From positions 1 to 64,000 of the forward strand of contig JAXJPR010000051.1 in NCBI GenBank assembly GCA_036311565.1: 64,000 nucleotides of DNA, written 5' to 3'. A program made the position numbers and the translations under genes. The notes beneath the pieces are model-generated. The model was given only the letters and a program-made list of their open reading frames with translations. It made no database searches and was not told the DNA's origin. This document shows positions 16,980 to 24,361 of this stretch, piece by piece; position 1 is the stretch's first letter; the number at the start of each line of letters is the position of its first letter. Source of the DNA: Fimousia sp036311565. Lineage in GTDB: Bacteria; Bacillota; Clostridia; Lachnospirales; Lachnospiraceae.

Positions 16980-17801
16980 TCAATCCTCTTCGTCTGGATC
17001 AATTTTCTTTAGGAAAGAGATGGCAAATAAAATTACCATTGCCAAAATAAAGGAAATTGCGCTTCCGAAGTTCCAGTTTCCTATAGAGATAAATTGATTT
17101 TCAATTAAATTTCCAAGTAATGTATATTGGCCGCCGCCTAACAGTTTTGGAATAACAAAGGCGGAAATTGCCATTAAAAATGTTAAGATAACTCCATTTA
17201 ATACTCCAGGGATGGAATATTTAAATACAACTTTAAAAAAGGCCTGAATTTTGTTGGCTCCAAGGTCATAAGCAGCTTCTAAAAGTGCTGGATCCATTTT
17301 GCTTAAAGAAGTATAAATTGGTAAAATCATAAATGGAAGAAAATTGCACACCAGTCCAATATTCACGGAAATGCTGGTATACATCATGGATATGGGACCG
17401 ATTCCTAATTTTGCCAAAATCATATTTAATATACCGTGATCCGATAAAATACTGATCCATGCATAAGTACGAAGCAGCAGATTGATCCACATTGGAATTG
17501 TGGTAAATAAAATCAAAATGGGCTGTACTTTTTCATCAAATTTTGTAATCATGTAGGCCATTGGATATCCCAGAAAAAAACAGAGGGCAGTTGTAATAAG
17601 ACCTACCTGAAAAGAACGGGAAAAGACCGTTACATATAATGGATCAATGATTTCCAAAAAGCTATCAATGGAAAAAGAAGCATCGTTCAGTGATAATCCT
17701 CCATTGGTAAATGCATATAATATGATAAGTACAAATGGTGCCAGTATAAAAGCTATAGACCATAGTACGTAAGGGGTAATTAAGTTTTTAAAATGTTTCA
17801 T
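16980..17801 (-). CDS. potB: spermidine/putrescine ABC transporter permease PotB
   Basis: A 273-residue permease paired with PotC. It has several hydrophobic segments and an EAA loop (EAAYDLGANKIQAFFKVVF). The start codon is preceded by a GGGGG purine stretch, 11 nt after the potA stop. The acidic C-terminus (DPDEED) runs to the potC start. Confidence 0.92.
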   Translation of the reverse strand: MKHFKNLITPYVLWSIAFILAPFVLIILYAFTNGGLSLNDASFSIDSFLEIIDPLYVTVFSRSFQVGLITTALCFFLGYPMAYMITKFDEKVQPILILFTTIPMWINLLLRTYAWISILSDHGILNMILAKLGIGPISMMYTSISVNIGLVCNFLPFMILPIYTSLSKMDPALLEAAYDLGANKIQAFFKVVFKYSIPGVLNGVILTFLMAISAFVIPKLLGGGQYTLLGNLIENQFISIGNWNFGSAISFILAMVILFAISFLKKIDPDEED

Positions 17802-17812
17802 ATGGAGCCCCC

Positions 17813-18850
17813 TTACATTGCGTGCATAACATGAATATTATCCGGGATGACGGACATCCCTACTAAAGTTCCTACTTCATAATAATGAGTGGTCTGTACT
17901 TTGTATTCACGGTATTTGCCCTGCACGATGATCTCATAATGAACTCCCCGGAAGGTGATAGAAGTAACGGTTCCAGTGATCTGGCCAAATTTTGGTTCGC
18001 TTAAAATTAAATCTTCTGGTCGAAGAACTACTTCAACTTTTTCATCAGGATTAAATCCTTTATCTACGCACACAAAATCATGGTGATCAAAAGTAACAAG
18101 ACAGTCTTCTTTCATAATACCGGGAATGATATTGGATTCACCAATAAATTGGGCTACAAAACGATTTTTTGGTTCGTTATAAATATCAATTGGTGTTCCG
18201 ATTTGCTGGATAACGCCTTCATTCATGACAACAACAGTATCAGACATAGAAAGTGCCTCTTCCTGGTCATGAGTAACAAAAATAAAAGTAATTCCAACTT
18301 CCTTTTGGATTTTCTTTAATTCTATTTGCATATCTTTGCGAAGTTTAGCATCCAGGGCACCAAGAGGCTCATCTAATAAAAGAACTTTTGGTTCATTTAT
18401 AAGTGCACGCGCAATGGCTACACGCTGTTGCTGTCCTCCGGACAGCTGATTGACATTGCGCTTCTCAAATCCTTCTAGTCCCACTAGTTTTAACATATGG
18501 TGTACTTTTTGTTTGATTATTTTTTTATCTATTTTTTTTAGTGACAGACCAAAAGCAATATTGTCGAACACATTTAAAAATGGAAATAATGCATATTTTT
18601 GGAAAACAGTATTGACTTCTCTTTTATAAGGTGGGATTTTAGAAAGGTCAGTTCCATCAAAAATAACATCACCACTATCCGCATCTGCAAATCCTGCAAT
18701 AATACGCAAGAGCGTAGTTTTTCCGCATCCGCTTGGTCCTAATAAAGTTAAGAACTCATTTTCATATATTGTTAAATCGATTCCTTTTAGTACTTGATGA
18801 CTGTCAAAGGTTTTCGTAATATTTGTTAATTCAATTATTTTTTTATTCAT
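17813..18850 (-). CDS. potA: spermidine/putrescine ABC transporter ATPase PotA
   Basis: A 345-residue ABC ATPase. It has Walker A GPSGCGKTT, signature LSGGQQQR, Walker B LLLDEPLGALD and switch His in FVTHDQEEAL, then a C-terminal TOBE domain (VVLRPEDLIL, GTVTSITFRG) typical of PotA/MalK. It powers polyamine import with PotB, PotC and PotD. It lies 22 nt after the regulator gene, in the same transcript. Confidence 0.94.
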   Translation of the reverse strand: MNKKIIELTNITKTFDSHQVLKGIDLTIYENEFLTLLGPSGCGKTTLLRIIAGFADADSGDVIFDGTDLSKIPPYKREVNTVFQKYALFPFLNVFDNIAFGLSLKKIDKKIIKQKVHHMLKLVGLEGFEKRNVNQLSGGQQQRVAIARALINEPKVLLLDEPLGALDAKLRKDMQIELKKIQKEVGITFIFVTHDQEEALSMSDTVVVMNEGVIQQIGTPIDIYNEPKNRFVAQFIGESNIIPGIMKEDCLVTFDHHDFVCVDKGFNPDEKVEVVLRPEDLILSEPKFGQITGTVTSITFRGVHYEIIVQGKYREYKVQTTHYYEVGTLVGMSVIPDNIHVMHAM

Positions 18851-18872
18851 GAAATCATAAACTCCTTTCGCA

Positions 18873-19406
18873 CTAAAAACTTGGTGGAGAGGTTACCCAT
18901 ATGATGACAGCTCCTGATCTTGAGGAGATGTAATGGGTCTTGTCTGGAACATAATAAAAGGATTCCCCTTTTTTGGCGCGGTATTGCTGTCGTCCAATTG
19001 TAATTGTAATAGAACCAGATACCACATAGCCGAACTCTTCTCCTTCGTGCGGAGTGTCTGGAAGTGTAGAACCACCTGGTTCTAAAGTGAGACGAATGGG
19101 TTCCATTTCATTTTTCTGTGCATTTGGAATGATCCATTCGATTTTATTATGGTATTCTGTGTCAATTTTTTCAAAATAATCAGTATTCTTAAACACAATT
19201 TGCTCAGGTGTACTTTCTTGAAAAAAATCACCTAATGTGGTTCCCAAGACCTGAAGAATATCTGTTAATGTAGCAATGGACGGTGAGGTAAGATCACGTT
19301 CTAACTGTGAAATAAATCCTTTGGTCAGTTCACTTCGGTCAGCTAATTCACTTTGGGTCAATCCATTTAAAATTCGAAGTTCCTTTATTTTATGTCCGAT
19401 TTTCAT
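18873..19406 (-). CDS. XRE-family regulator with cupin domain, likely polyamine-responsive
   Basis: A 177-residue protein. Residues 1-65 form a helix-turn-helix (LTQSELADRSELTKGFISQLERD) and residues about 100-177 a cupin sensor domain (GGSTLPDTPHEGEEFGYVVSG). This XRE-cupin architecture, as the first gene of a potABCD operon, is common in Firmicutes and relates to PuuR-type regulators. It probably binds the palindrome at 19448-19464 just downstream of its own promoter, so autoregulation and control of pot genes by polyamines is the natural reading (inference). Confidence 0.88.
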   Translation of the reverse strand: MKIGHKIKELRILNGLTQSELADRSELTKGFISQLERDLTSPSIATLTDILQVLGTTLGDFFQESTPEQIVFKNTDYFEKIDTEYHNKIEWIIPNAQKNEMEPIRLTLEPGGSTLPDTPHEGEEFGYVVSGSITITIGRQQYRAKKGESFYYVPDKTHYISSRSGAVIIWVTSPPSF

Positions 19407-19447
19407 AAAAACTCTCTTTCCTCTGTTTCAAAAACTGTTAGTTAAAA

Positions 19448-19464
19448 CTAAACAATTTGTTTAG
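19448..19464 (-). promoter_or_regulatory. operator palindrome for the pot operon
   Basis: CTAAACAA-T-TTGTTTAG is a perfect 17-bp palindrome. The flanking sequence repeats GTTTAGTTTT twice at a 22-bp interval on the minus strand, two helical turns. It lies immediately downstream of the promoter start site, ideal for repression by the XRE regulator. Confidence 0.7.
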
Positions 19465-19486
19465 CAAAACTAAACTCTCAAAGCTT

Positions 19487-19514
19487 ATTATACAACGTAT
19501 TTGGTAAGTGTCAA
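19487..19514 (-). promoter_or_regulatory. consensus sigma-A promoter of the pot operon
   Basis: On the minus strand: TTGACA (19514-19509), a 16-nt spacer, and TATAAT (19492-19487). Both hexamers are perfect. The regulator start codon is about 80 nt downstream. Confidence 0.88.
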
Positions 19515-19542
19515 GGGAAATATAAAAGGAATCAGAAGTAAG

Positions 19543-19583
19543 AAAAAATCCCGCTGAAAACAGGTTAACAGCAGGATTTTTTT
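19543..19583 (-). terminator. terminator of the membrane protein gene
   Basis: AAATCC-c-GCTG and CAGC-a-GGATTT form a stem whose loop contains the TAA stop of the gene at 19565. On the minus strand it ends in a T-run. Confidence 0.8.
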
Positions 19584-20311
19584 GATGTTTGAATTTCTTT
19601 TTTTGGTTTGAATCGCTGCAATTTTGAACGACACATATATGTAGTACATTGACTGCATCTCAGTGATTCATTTGTTTTTTCAAAAAAGCGTTCTGGATAT
19701 TTATAATAGCGGTATTCCCATAAGAAGCCTAATGCAGCTGATACAAAAATTAAACTGATTCCAAAATGGCTGTTTATAAAAAATAACGGTGTAAATGTCA
19801 TAAGAGAATCCCATTTAAAGACTCTGCATGTGACACAACAGCGATTCTGCATAATAAAAAATTGAAATGGACAGAAAAATAAAACACAGATTAAATCTGC
19901 CACATAATAAAACAAGCAAAACCATAACAGCCACTCCTTCGTAAAAAAGATATGATTTTTATACAGAAAGCCAATCATAAGATTTGGAGCAATCCAAACA
20001 AGCAGCATAATAAATGCGCGGAGATTCGCATTTTTGATGTCTGATGTTAATTCTTTCTTTTTATGTCCGTTAGAACGATAATGAAGGGCAAATTGTTTTT
20101 CAGAACCAATACTGATAAAACGCCGGGGGAAAAATTCAGAAATTAGTCCGGCCATAAAAATCATCCATAGAAAATCAATAAACTGAATCCCGTCAAAAAA
20201 TCCAAAATAATTGATAAAATCAAGTTGTGATGGCTCGTTAAATAAAAAGTAAGTAGCGGTGGCCAGCAGCATGATGCGGCCAACAAATCTTAAAGAATAG
20301 AGTTGGTACAT
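19565..20311 (-). CDS. unrecognised membrane protein with Cys motifs
   Basis: A 248-residue protein with about five hydrophobic segments and no family I recognise. A cytosolic loop carries Lys-rich HKKKELTSD. Cysteines cluster as CCVTC after the fourth segment and CSQC/TYMC near the C-terminus, which ends KKSCC; these could bind metal or an iron-sulphur cluster. The start is set at ATG 20311 by GGAGG five bases upstream and by a promoter at 20342-20370; a longer ORF from TTG 20413 would run through that promoter. It is monocistronic between the pot operon and amtB. Confidence 0.7.
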   Translation of the reverse strand: MYQLYSLRFVGRIMLLATATYFLFNEPSQLDFINYFGFFDGIQFIDFLWMIFMAGLISEFFPRRFISIGSEKQFALHYRSNGHKKKELTSDIKNANLRAFIMLLVWIAPNLMIGFLYKNHIFFTKEWLLWFCLFYYVADLICVLFFCPFQFFIMQNRCCVTCRVFKWDSLMTFTPLFFINSHFGISLIFVSAALGFLWEYRYYKYPERFFEKTNESLRCSQCTTYMCRSKLQRFKPKKEIQTSKKSCC

Positions 20312-20341
20312 AGCATCCTCCAATTGTCCAATAGTAATTTT

Positions 20342-20370
20342 ACTGTACGAAAAAGTATATAAAATGTCAA
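20342..20370 (-). promoter_or_regulatory. promoter of the minus-strand membrane protein gene
   Basis: On the minus strand: TTGACA (20370-20365), a 17-nt spacer, and TACAGT (20347-20342). It supports the start codon at 20311. Confidence 0.65.
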
Positions 20371-20453
20371 GAAATAAAAGCAAGATATAAAGGCATAAAA
20401 ATTCATTTCGCAAAATAGAATGAAAGAAAAGGTAAAAAAATAAAGATTTTTAC

Positions 20454-20540
20454 TTGTCTAATGCGCTGAAGTGTGTTAAACTCATCTCACAAGCAAAGGT
20501 GTTTGAAATGCAGAGATGCATTTTAAGCACCTTTTTTGCA
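20454..20540 (+). promoter_or_regulatory. amtB promoter and terminator-bearing leader (candidate ANTAR antitermination site)
   Basis: Promoter TTGTCT (20454-20459), N17, TAAACT (20477-20482) puts the RNA start near 20489. The RNA opens with a small hairpin, CAAGC/GTTTG, closing the hexaloop AAAGGT (20490-20505). The 3' half of this hairpin lies inside the 5' arm of a perfect 18-bp terminator (arms 20495-20512 and 20517-20534, loop GAGA, then T6). The two structures exclude each other. A hexaloop with A at position 1 and G at position 4 is the known ANTAR-protein target. amtB starts 33 nt after the terminator. Confidence 0.65.
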
Positions 20541-20572
20541 TTTTAAAATAAAAAAGCTGAAAAGGAGGATTT

Positions 20573-21817
20573 ATGATGAACACAGGTGATACAGCTTTTA
20601 TGCTTATTTCAACAGCGTTGGTATTTTTTATGACACCAGGATTAGCATTCTTTTATGGAGGATTAGTAAGAAGGAAGAATGTTTGTAACACAATGCTGGC
20701 CTGCGTAGCAATTATGGGGCTTTCTGTTGTGATGTGGACATTGTTTGGTTACTCTTTATCATTTGGAGGAAACCATGGTGCAATTATTGGAGACTTTAGA
20801 TGGCTTGGATTAAATGGAGTGGGAATGGAAGCAGGTCCTTATGCAGATAGTATTCCGCATTTAGTATTTTGTGCTTTTCAGATGATGTTTGCAATGATTA
20901 CACCTGCCTTAATTACAGGTTCTTTAGTAGGCCGTATGAAATTTAAAGCATTGTTCTTATTTATTGCACTTTGGTCTCTCATTGTATATTATCCATTGGC
21001 TCATATGGTATGGGGCGAAGGTGGATTTTTAGCTGCCATTGGTTCTGTCGATTTTGCCGGTGGAGATGTTGTTCATATTAGTTCTGGAATTAGTGCACTG
21101 GTTCTAGCAGTTATTTTAGGAAGAAGAAGAGGATATGAACATACGACTTACCGGATCCATAATATTCCATTTGTGGTATTGGGAGCTTCTATGCTTTGGT
21201 TTGGATGGTTCGGATTTAATGCCGGAAGTGCTTTAGGAGCAAATGGATTGGCTGCACATGCATTTATGACTTCTGCAATTTCTGCAGCAGCAGCATTGTT
21301 GTCATGGATGTTTTTAGATGTCATAAAAGAAGGAAAAACAACTCTGGTAGGGGCATCTACGGGTCTGGTAGTCGGTCTGGTAGCGATTACACCAGGAGCA
21401 GGATTTGTTCCAATCTGGGCTTCCTTTATTATTGGAGCACTGGTAAGTCCAATCTGCTATTTTGGTGTAGCTCTGGTCAAAAAGAAATTAAAAATTGATG
21501 ATGCATTGGATGCTTTTGGATGTCATGGAATCGGAGGAATCTGGGGCGGTATCGCAACTGGAATTTTCGCCCAGAGTTCTATCAATGATGTAGCTAGATG
21601 GGATGGTCTGATTTTTGGTGATGTTCAGTTATTTCTTGCCCAGATTATTGGTATTTTAGTCACAATTGCAGTTGCAGTTGCAGGAACCCTGGTTTGTGTT
21701 GCAATTGTAAAAGTATTCACACCTTTAAGAGTTGATATAAAAGAAGAACAGCTTGGTCTTGATATTTCACAGCATGGTGAAAATGCATATCCATCTTTTA
21801 ATGGTTTGGATCAGTAA
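20573..21817 (+). CDS. amtB: ammonium transporter
   Basis: A 414-residue Amt channel with 11 hydrophobic segments. The twin histidines of the pore lie in YYPLAHMVWG and GCHGIGGIWG. Other family motifs are MTPGLAFFYGGLVRRKN and WFGWFGFNAGSAL. It conducts ammonium into the cell and is gated by the P-II protein encoded 17 nt downstream. AAGGAGG lies just before ATG 20573. Expression seems to depend on read-through of the leader terminator. Confidence 0.96.
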   Translation: MMNTGDTAFMLISTALVFFMTPGLAFFYGGLVRRKNVCNTMLACVAIMGLSVVMWTLFGYSLSFGGNHGAIIGDFRWLGLNGVGMEAGPYADSIPHLVFCAFQMMFAMITPALITGSLVGRMKFKALFLFIALWSLIVYYPLAHMVWGEGGFLAAIGSVDFAGGDVVHISSGISALVLAVILGRRRGYEHTTYRIHNIPFVVLGASMLWFGWFGFNAGSALGANGLAAHAFMTSAISAAAALLSWMFLDVIKEGKTTLVGASTGLVVGLVAITPGAGFVPIWASFIIGALVSPICYFGVALVKKKLKIDDALDAFGCHGIGGIWGGIATGIFAQSSINDVARWDGLIFGDVQLFLAQIIGILVTIAVAVAGTLVCVAIVKVFTPLRVDIKEEQLGLDISQHGENAYPSFNGLDQ

Positions 21818-21834
21818 TTAGGAGGGAAATAACC

Positions 21835-22182
21835 ATGATGATTAAAATTGATGCGATTATAAGAGAAGAAAAATTTGAAGATGTAAAAGAAGCATTACAC
21901 AAAATAGAAGTCAATGGACTTACCGTATCCCAGGTAATGGGATATGGTACTCAGAGAGGATATAAAGAAATTGTCAGAGGTATGGAAGTCGATGTTCAGA
22001 TGCAGCCTAAAATTAAGTTTGAAATCGTGGTATCCTCTGAAGAATGGGAAGAAAAGGTAATTGAAACAATTCAGGAAGCTGCATTTACTGGAGATCCAGG
22101 AGATGGCAAGATTTTCAGTTATGAAATTCGTAATGCATTAAAAATTCGTACCAAAGAAAAAGGATACGATGCGATTCGATAG
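21835..22182 (+). CDS. glnK: P-II nitrogen regulatory protein (GlnK type)
   Basis: A 115-residue P-II protein with the family C-terminal signature TGDPGDGKIFSYEI. It binds ATP/ADP and 2-oxoglutarate and plugs AmtB when nitrogen is plentiful. In the T-loop the usual RGAEY, whose Tyr51 is uridylylated in proteobacteria, reads RGMEV, and the nearby Tyr46 is also Val. Covalent uridylylation is therefore impossible, and regulation must rest on ligands alone. ATG 21835 follows GGAGGGAA; ATG 21838 is an alternative. It forms the conserved amtB-glnK pair and a terminator follows. Confidence 0.94.
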   Translation: MMIKIDAIIREEKFEDVKEALHKIEVNGLTVSQVMGYGTQRGYKEIVRGMEVDVQMQPKIKFEIVVSSEEWEEKVIETIQEAAFTGDPGDGKIFSYEIRNALKIRTKEKGYDAIR

Positions 22183-22223
22183 GAAATAAAAGATAAGAGT
22201 ATGCGCCTTTTGTATACTAAAAA

Positions 22224-22278
22224 ATACGGCGGTGTGGCATGGAAGTTAATCAAAATGCTGCACTGCCGTATCTATTTT
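22224..22278 (+). terminator. terminator of amtB-glnK
   Basis: A 17-bp stem (22224-22240 with 22255-22271) with a few G-U pairs and a T-rich tail, 42 nt after the glnK stop. Confidence 0.85.
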
Positions 22279-22419
22279 TGGTTTCGGTTATTAGGATAAA
22301 GTTCCATCTTTACTGCATGTTAATGAAACGGTTGCTTTCGTACATTTGGAGGAGACTCCTTTTTTATAAGAGAAAGTACCATGTACAGTTACGCATTTAT
22401 TTTTATATTTTACAGTTTT

Positions 22420-22676
22420 TTACACGTTTGGTATGGGTGATCGAAAAAGAAGATGATTTTTTCATAATCAGTAATATATCCATTTTTAATCATGCGGTAG
22501 ATTTTGGAAATATATAAAGGCGATCATGCAGATAAGTTGAAAATTATTGCTAATGCGGTAATACACGATAATAATTATATTCACATTGAGGGATATGAAA
22601 AGTTGAATTGGATAAGCTGGATGAATTAGAAGAAGTACGGAACCATTCCGCTGATCTTTCGTATACTATATATTAG
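22420..22676 (+). pseudogene. decayed gene, 3' portion, at least two frameshifts
   Basis: Between glnK and the amidase there is no intact ORF, but coding-like sequence continues across three frames. Frame 1 reads WVIEKEDDFFIISN... to a TAA at 22515. Frame 2 reads YKGDHADKLKIIANAVIH... from 22513. Frame 3 reads KVELDKLDELEEVRNHSADL and so on to a stop at 22674-22676. Joining them needs two single-base shifts (near 22512 and 22600). The composition (acidic and Lys residues, amphipathic ending) is protein-like. I do not recognise the family, and the 5' part is lost or too degraded to follow. Confidence 0.45.
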
Positions 22677-22695
22677 GAAGAAAAGGAGGAACAGC

Positions 22696-23448
22696 ATGAA
22701 GGTAGTAATTGATGCAGGCCACGGCGGAAATGATCCAGGTGCAACATATAATGGAAGAAAAGAAGCAGAAGATAATTTAAATCTGGCATTGGAACTTGGA
22801 GAAATATTAAGAGATGCAGGAATCGATGTCGTATATGCAAGAACTGGAGATGAGACACAGACCCCATTTGAAAAGGCGACCATTGGAAATCAGTCAGGAG
22901 CAGATTTGTTTGTTTCACTTCATCGTAATTCCAGCCCGAATCCAAATCAATATTCCGGTGTAGAAACGCTGGTATATGATGATCAGGGGAAAAAAGCAGA
23001 ACTAGCAAGGAGAATTAACGCCAATTTATCAACATTGGGGTATCAGGATCTTGGAGTAAGAGAACGTCCAGGCTTAGTTGTTCTTCGAAGGACCAATATG
23101 CCGTCCGTATTAGTTGAAACAGGATTTATCAATACGGATAATGACAATATGATTTATGATACGCAGTTTCGGCAAATCGCTGAACAAATCGCTGATGCCA
23201 TTCTTTCTATGCAGCAGGACTTTGTGCAAAAAGGAAGATATCGGGTACAGATTGGATTATACCGGATGTTTTCCAACGCACAATATGCATTAATGCAGGC
23301 CATTTCCAAAGGATTTAATGGAGAAATTGTGTCTCAGGGCGAATACTATGCTGTTATGATTGGAGAAACGGATTCTTATAAAAAAGCCCAGGAACTGGAG
23401 AGACAATTAAATTCTGCTGGATTTGATACCTTGATTGTTCAGGAGTAG
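22696..23448 (+). CDS. N-acetylmuramoyl-L-alanine amidase (Amidase_3 + SPOR), no signal peptide
   Basis: A 250-residue zinc amidase that cuts the bond between N-acetylmuramic acid and the stem peptide. The Amidase_3 domain (1-178) has its ligands in IDAGHGG, GRKEAEDN and SLHRN, and the catalytic Glu in VETGFIN. A SPOR-type peptidoglycan-binding domain covers about 182-250 (RYRVQIGLYRM). There is no signal peptide, as in the Bacillus CwlC-type amidases released by mother-cell lysis, so a sporulation role is plausible but unproven. AAAGGAGG precedes ATG 22696. A deacetylase gene follows. Confidence 0.9.
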   Translation: MKVVIDAGHGGNDPGATYNGRKEAEDNLNLALELGEILRDAGIDVVYARTGDETQTPFEKATIGNQSGADLFVSLHRNSSPNPNQYSGVETLVYDDQGKKAELARRINANLSTLGYQDLGVRERPGLVVLRRTNMPSVLVETGFINTDNDNMIYDTQFRQIAEQIADAILSMQQDFVQKGRYRVQIGLYRMFSNAQYALMQAISKGFNGEIVSQGEYYAVMIGETDSYKKAQELERQLNSAGFDTLIVQE

Positions 23449-23498
23449 GAATGATTTTCTTTTGTGGAGAATATACTGTAAGAAAAGGAATGAAATCT

Positions 23499-24257
23499 AT
23501 GATGAAAACAATAATTAAGATAATCCTTGCCATGCTTTTGGTAGGATTATCTTATTTTTTTGGTCAGGTCTGGAAAGAAAATGTGCATGTCATTGATCCT
23601 CAGGAAAATAAAAATCTGCCGATCTATTGTGTGGATACAAACAAAAAGGAAATTTCTCTTACATTTGATGTAGCGTGGGGAAATGAAGATATGAATGAAG
23701 TTCTGGAGATATTAAAAAAAGAAAAGGTAAAAGCAACCTTTTTTTTAACTGGAGAATGGGTGTCAAATTTTCCGGATGATGTCAAAAAGATTGCGGCACA
23801 GGGGCATGATATTGGAAATCATGGTGATCATCACAAATATATGAGCCAATTATCGGAAACGGAACAAAAAAAAGAAATTATGGATCTGCATGAAAAAGTA
23901 AGATTGCTGACAGGAGAGGAAATGGATTTGTTCCGTCCACCCTATGGAGATTACAATGATCTTGTCATTACTACAGCAAGAGAATGTGGATATGAGCCGA
24001 TTCAATGGTCAGTAGATAGTCTGGACTGGAAAGAATATGGAAAGGAAGCGATGATTTCTCAGACAGTTGATCACAAAAATTTGGATAATGGAGCAATTAT
24101 ATTGCTTCATACAGGGACGCTTTATACAAAAGATGCATTGCCTGAGCTGATAAAAGATCTGAAGGAAAAAGGATATGAGTTTGTTATGGTCTCCAAATTA
24201 ATTTATAAGAAGAATTATTATATTGATTCCTCCGGGAAACAATTTCAGAAAGAATAA
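23499..24257 (+). CDS. membrane-anchored polysaccharide deacetylase (PdaB-like)
   Basis: A 252-residue NodB-fold protein with an N-terminal anchor (residues 2-22). The NodB motifs are TFDVAWGNED (motif 1, with TFDV replacing TFDD), GNHGDHH (zinc histidines), RPPYGDYN and LLHTG. The TFDVAWG form is typical of the sporulation PdaB subfamily, which acts on cortex or wall glycan. ATG 23499 (or 23502) is chosen because AAGG lies about ten bases upstream; longer starts lack a site. It may be transcribed with the amidase. Confidence 0.88.
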   Translation: MMKTIIKIILAMLLVGLSYFFGQVWKENVHVIDPQENKNLPIYCVDTNKKEISLTFDVAWGNEDMNEVLEILKKEKVKATFFLTGEWVSNFPDDVKKIAAQGHDIGNHGDHHKYMSQLSETEQKKEIMDLHEKVRLLTGEEMDLFRPPYGDYNDLVITTARECGYEPIQWSVDSLDWKEYGKEAMISQTVDHKNLDNGAIILLHTGTLYTKDALPELIKDLKEKGYEFVMVSKLIYKKNYYIDSSGKQFQKE

Positions 24258-24361
24258 TGCCTCCGAAATTGCCTATATATTATTTTTTTGATATAATATA
24301 AACGCATAAAAAGAAGAAAAAATGAAGAAGTTCAGAAACTAAAATACGAGAGGTGATGTTC

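Noticed and set aside
22239..22517. A 92-codon ORF on the plus strand after glnK
   Set aside because: Its ATG lies inside the glnK terminator stem, there is no Shine-Dalgarno site, and only its last part is protein-like, where it belongs to a frameshifted remnant.
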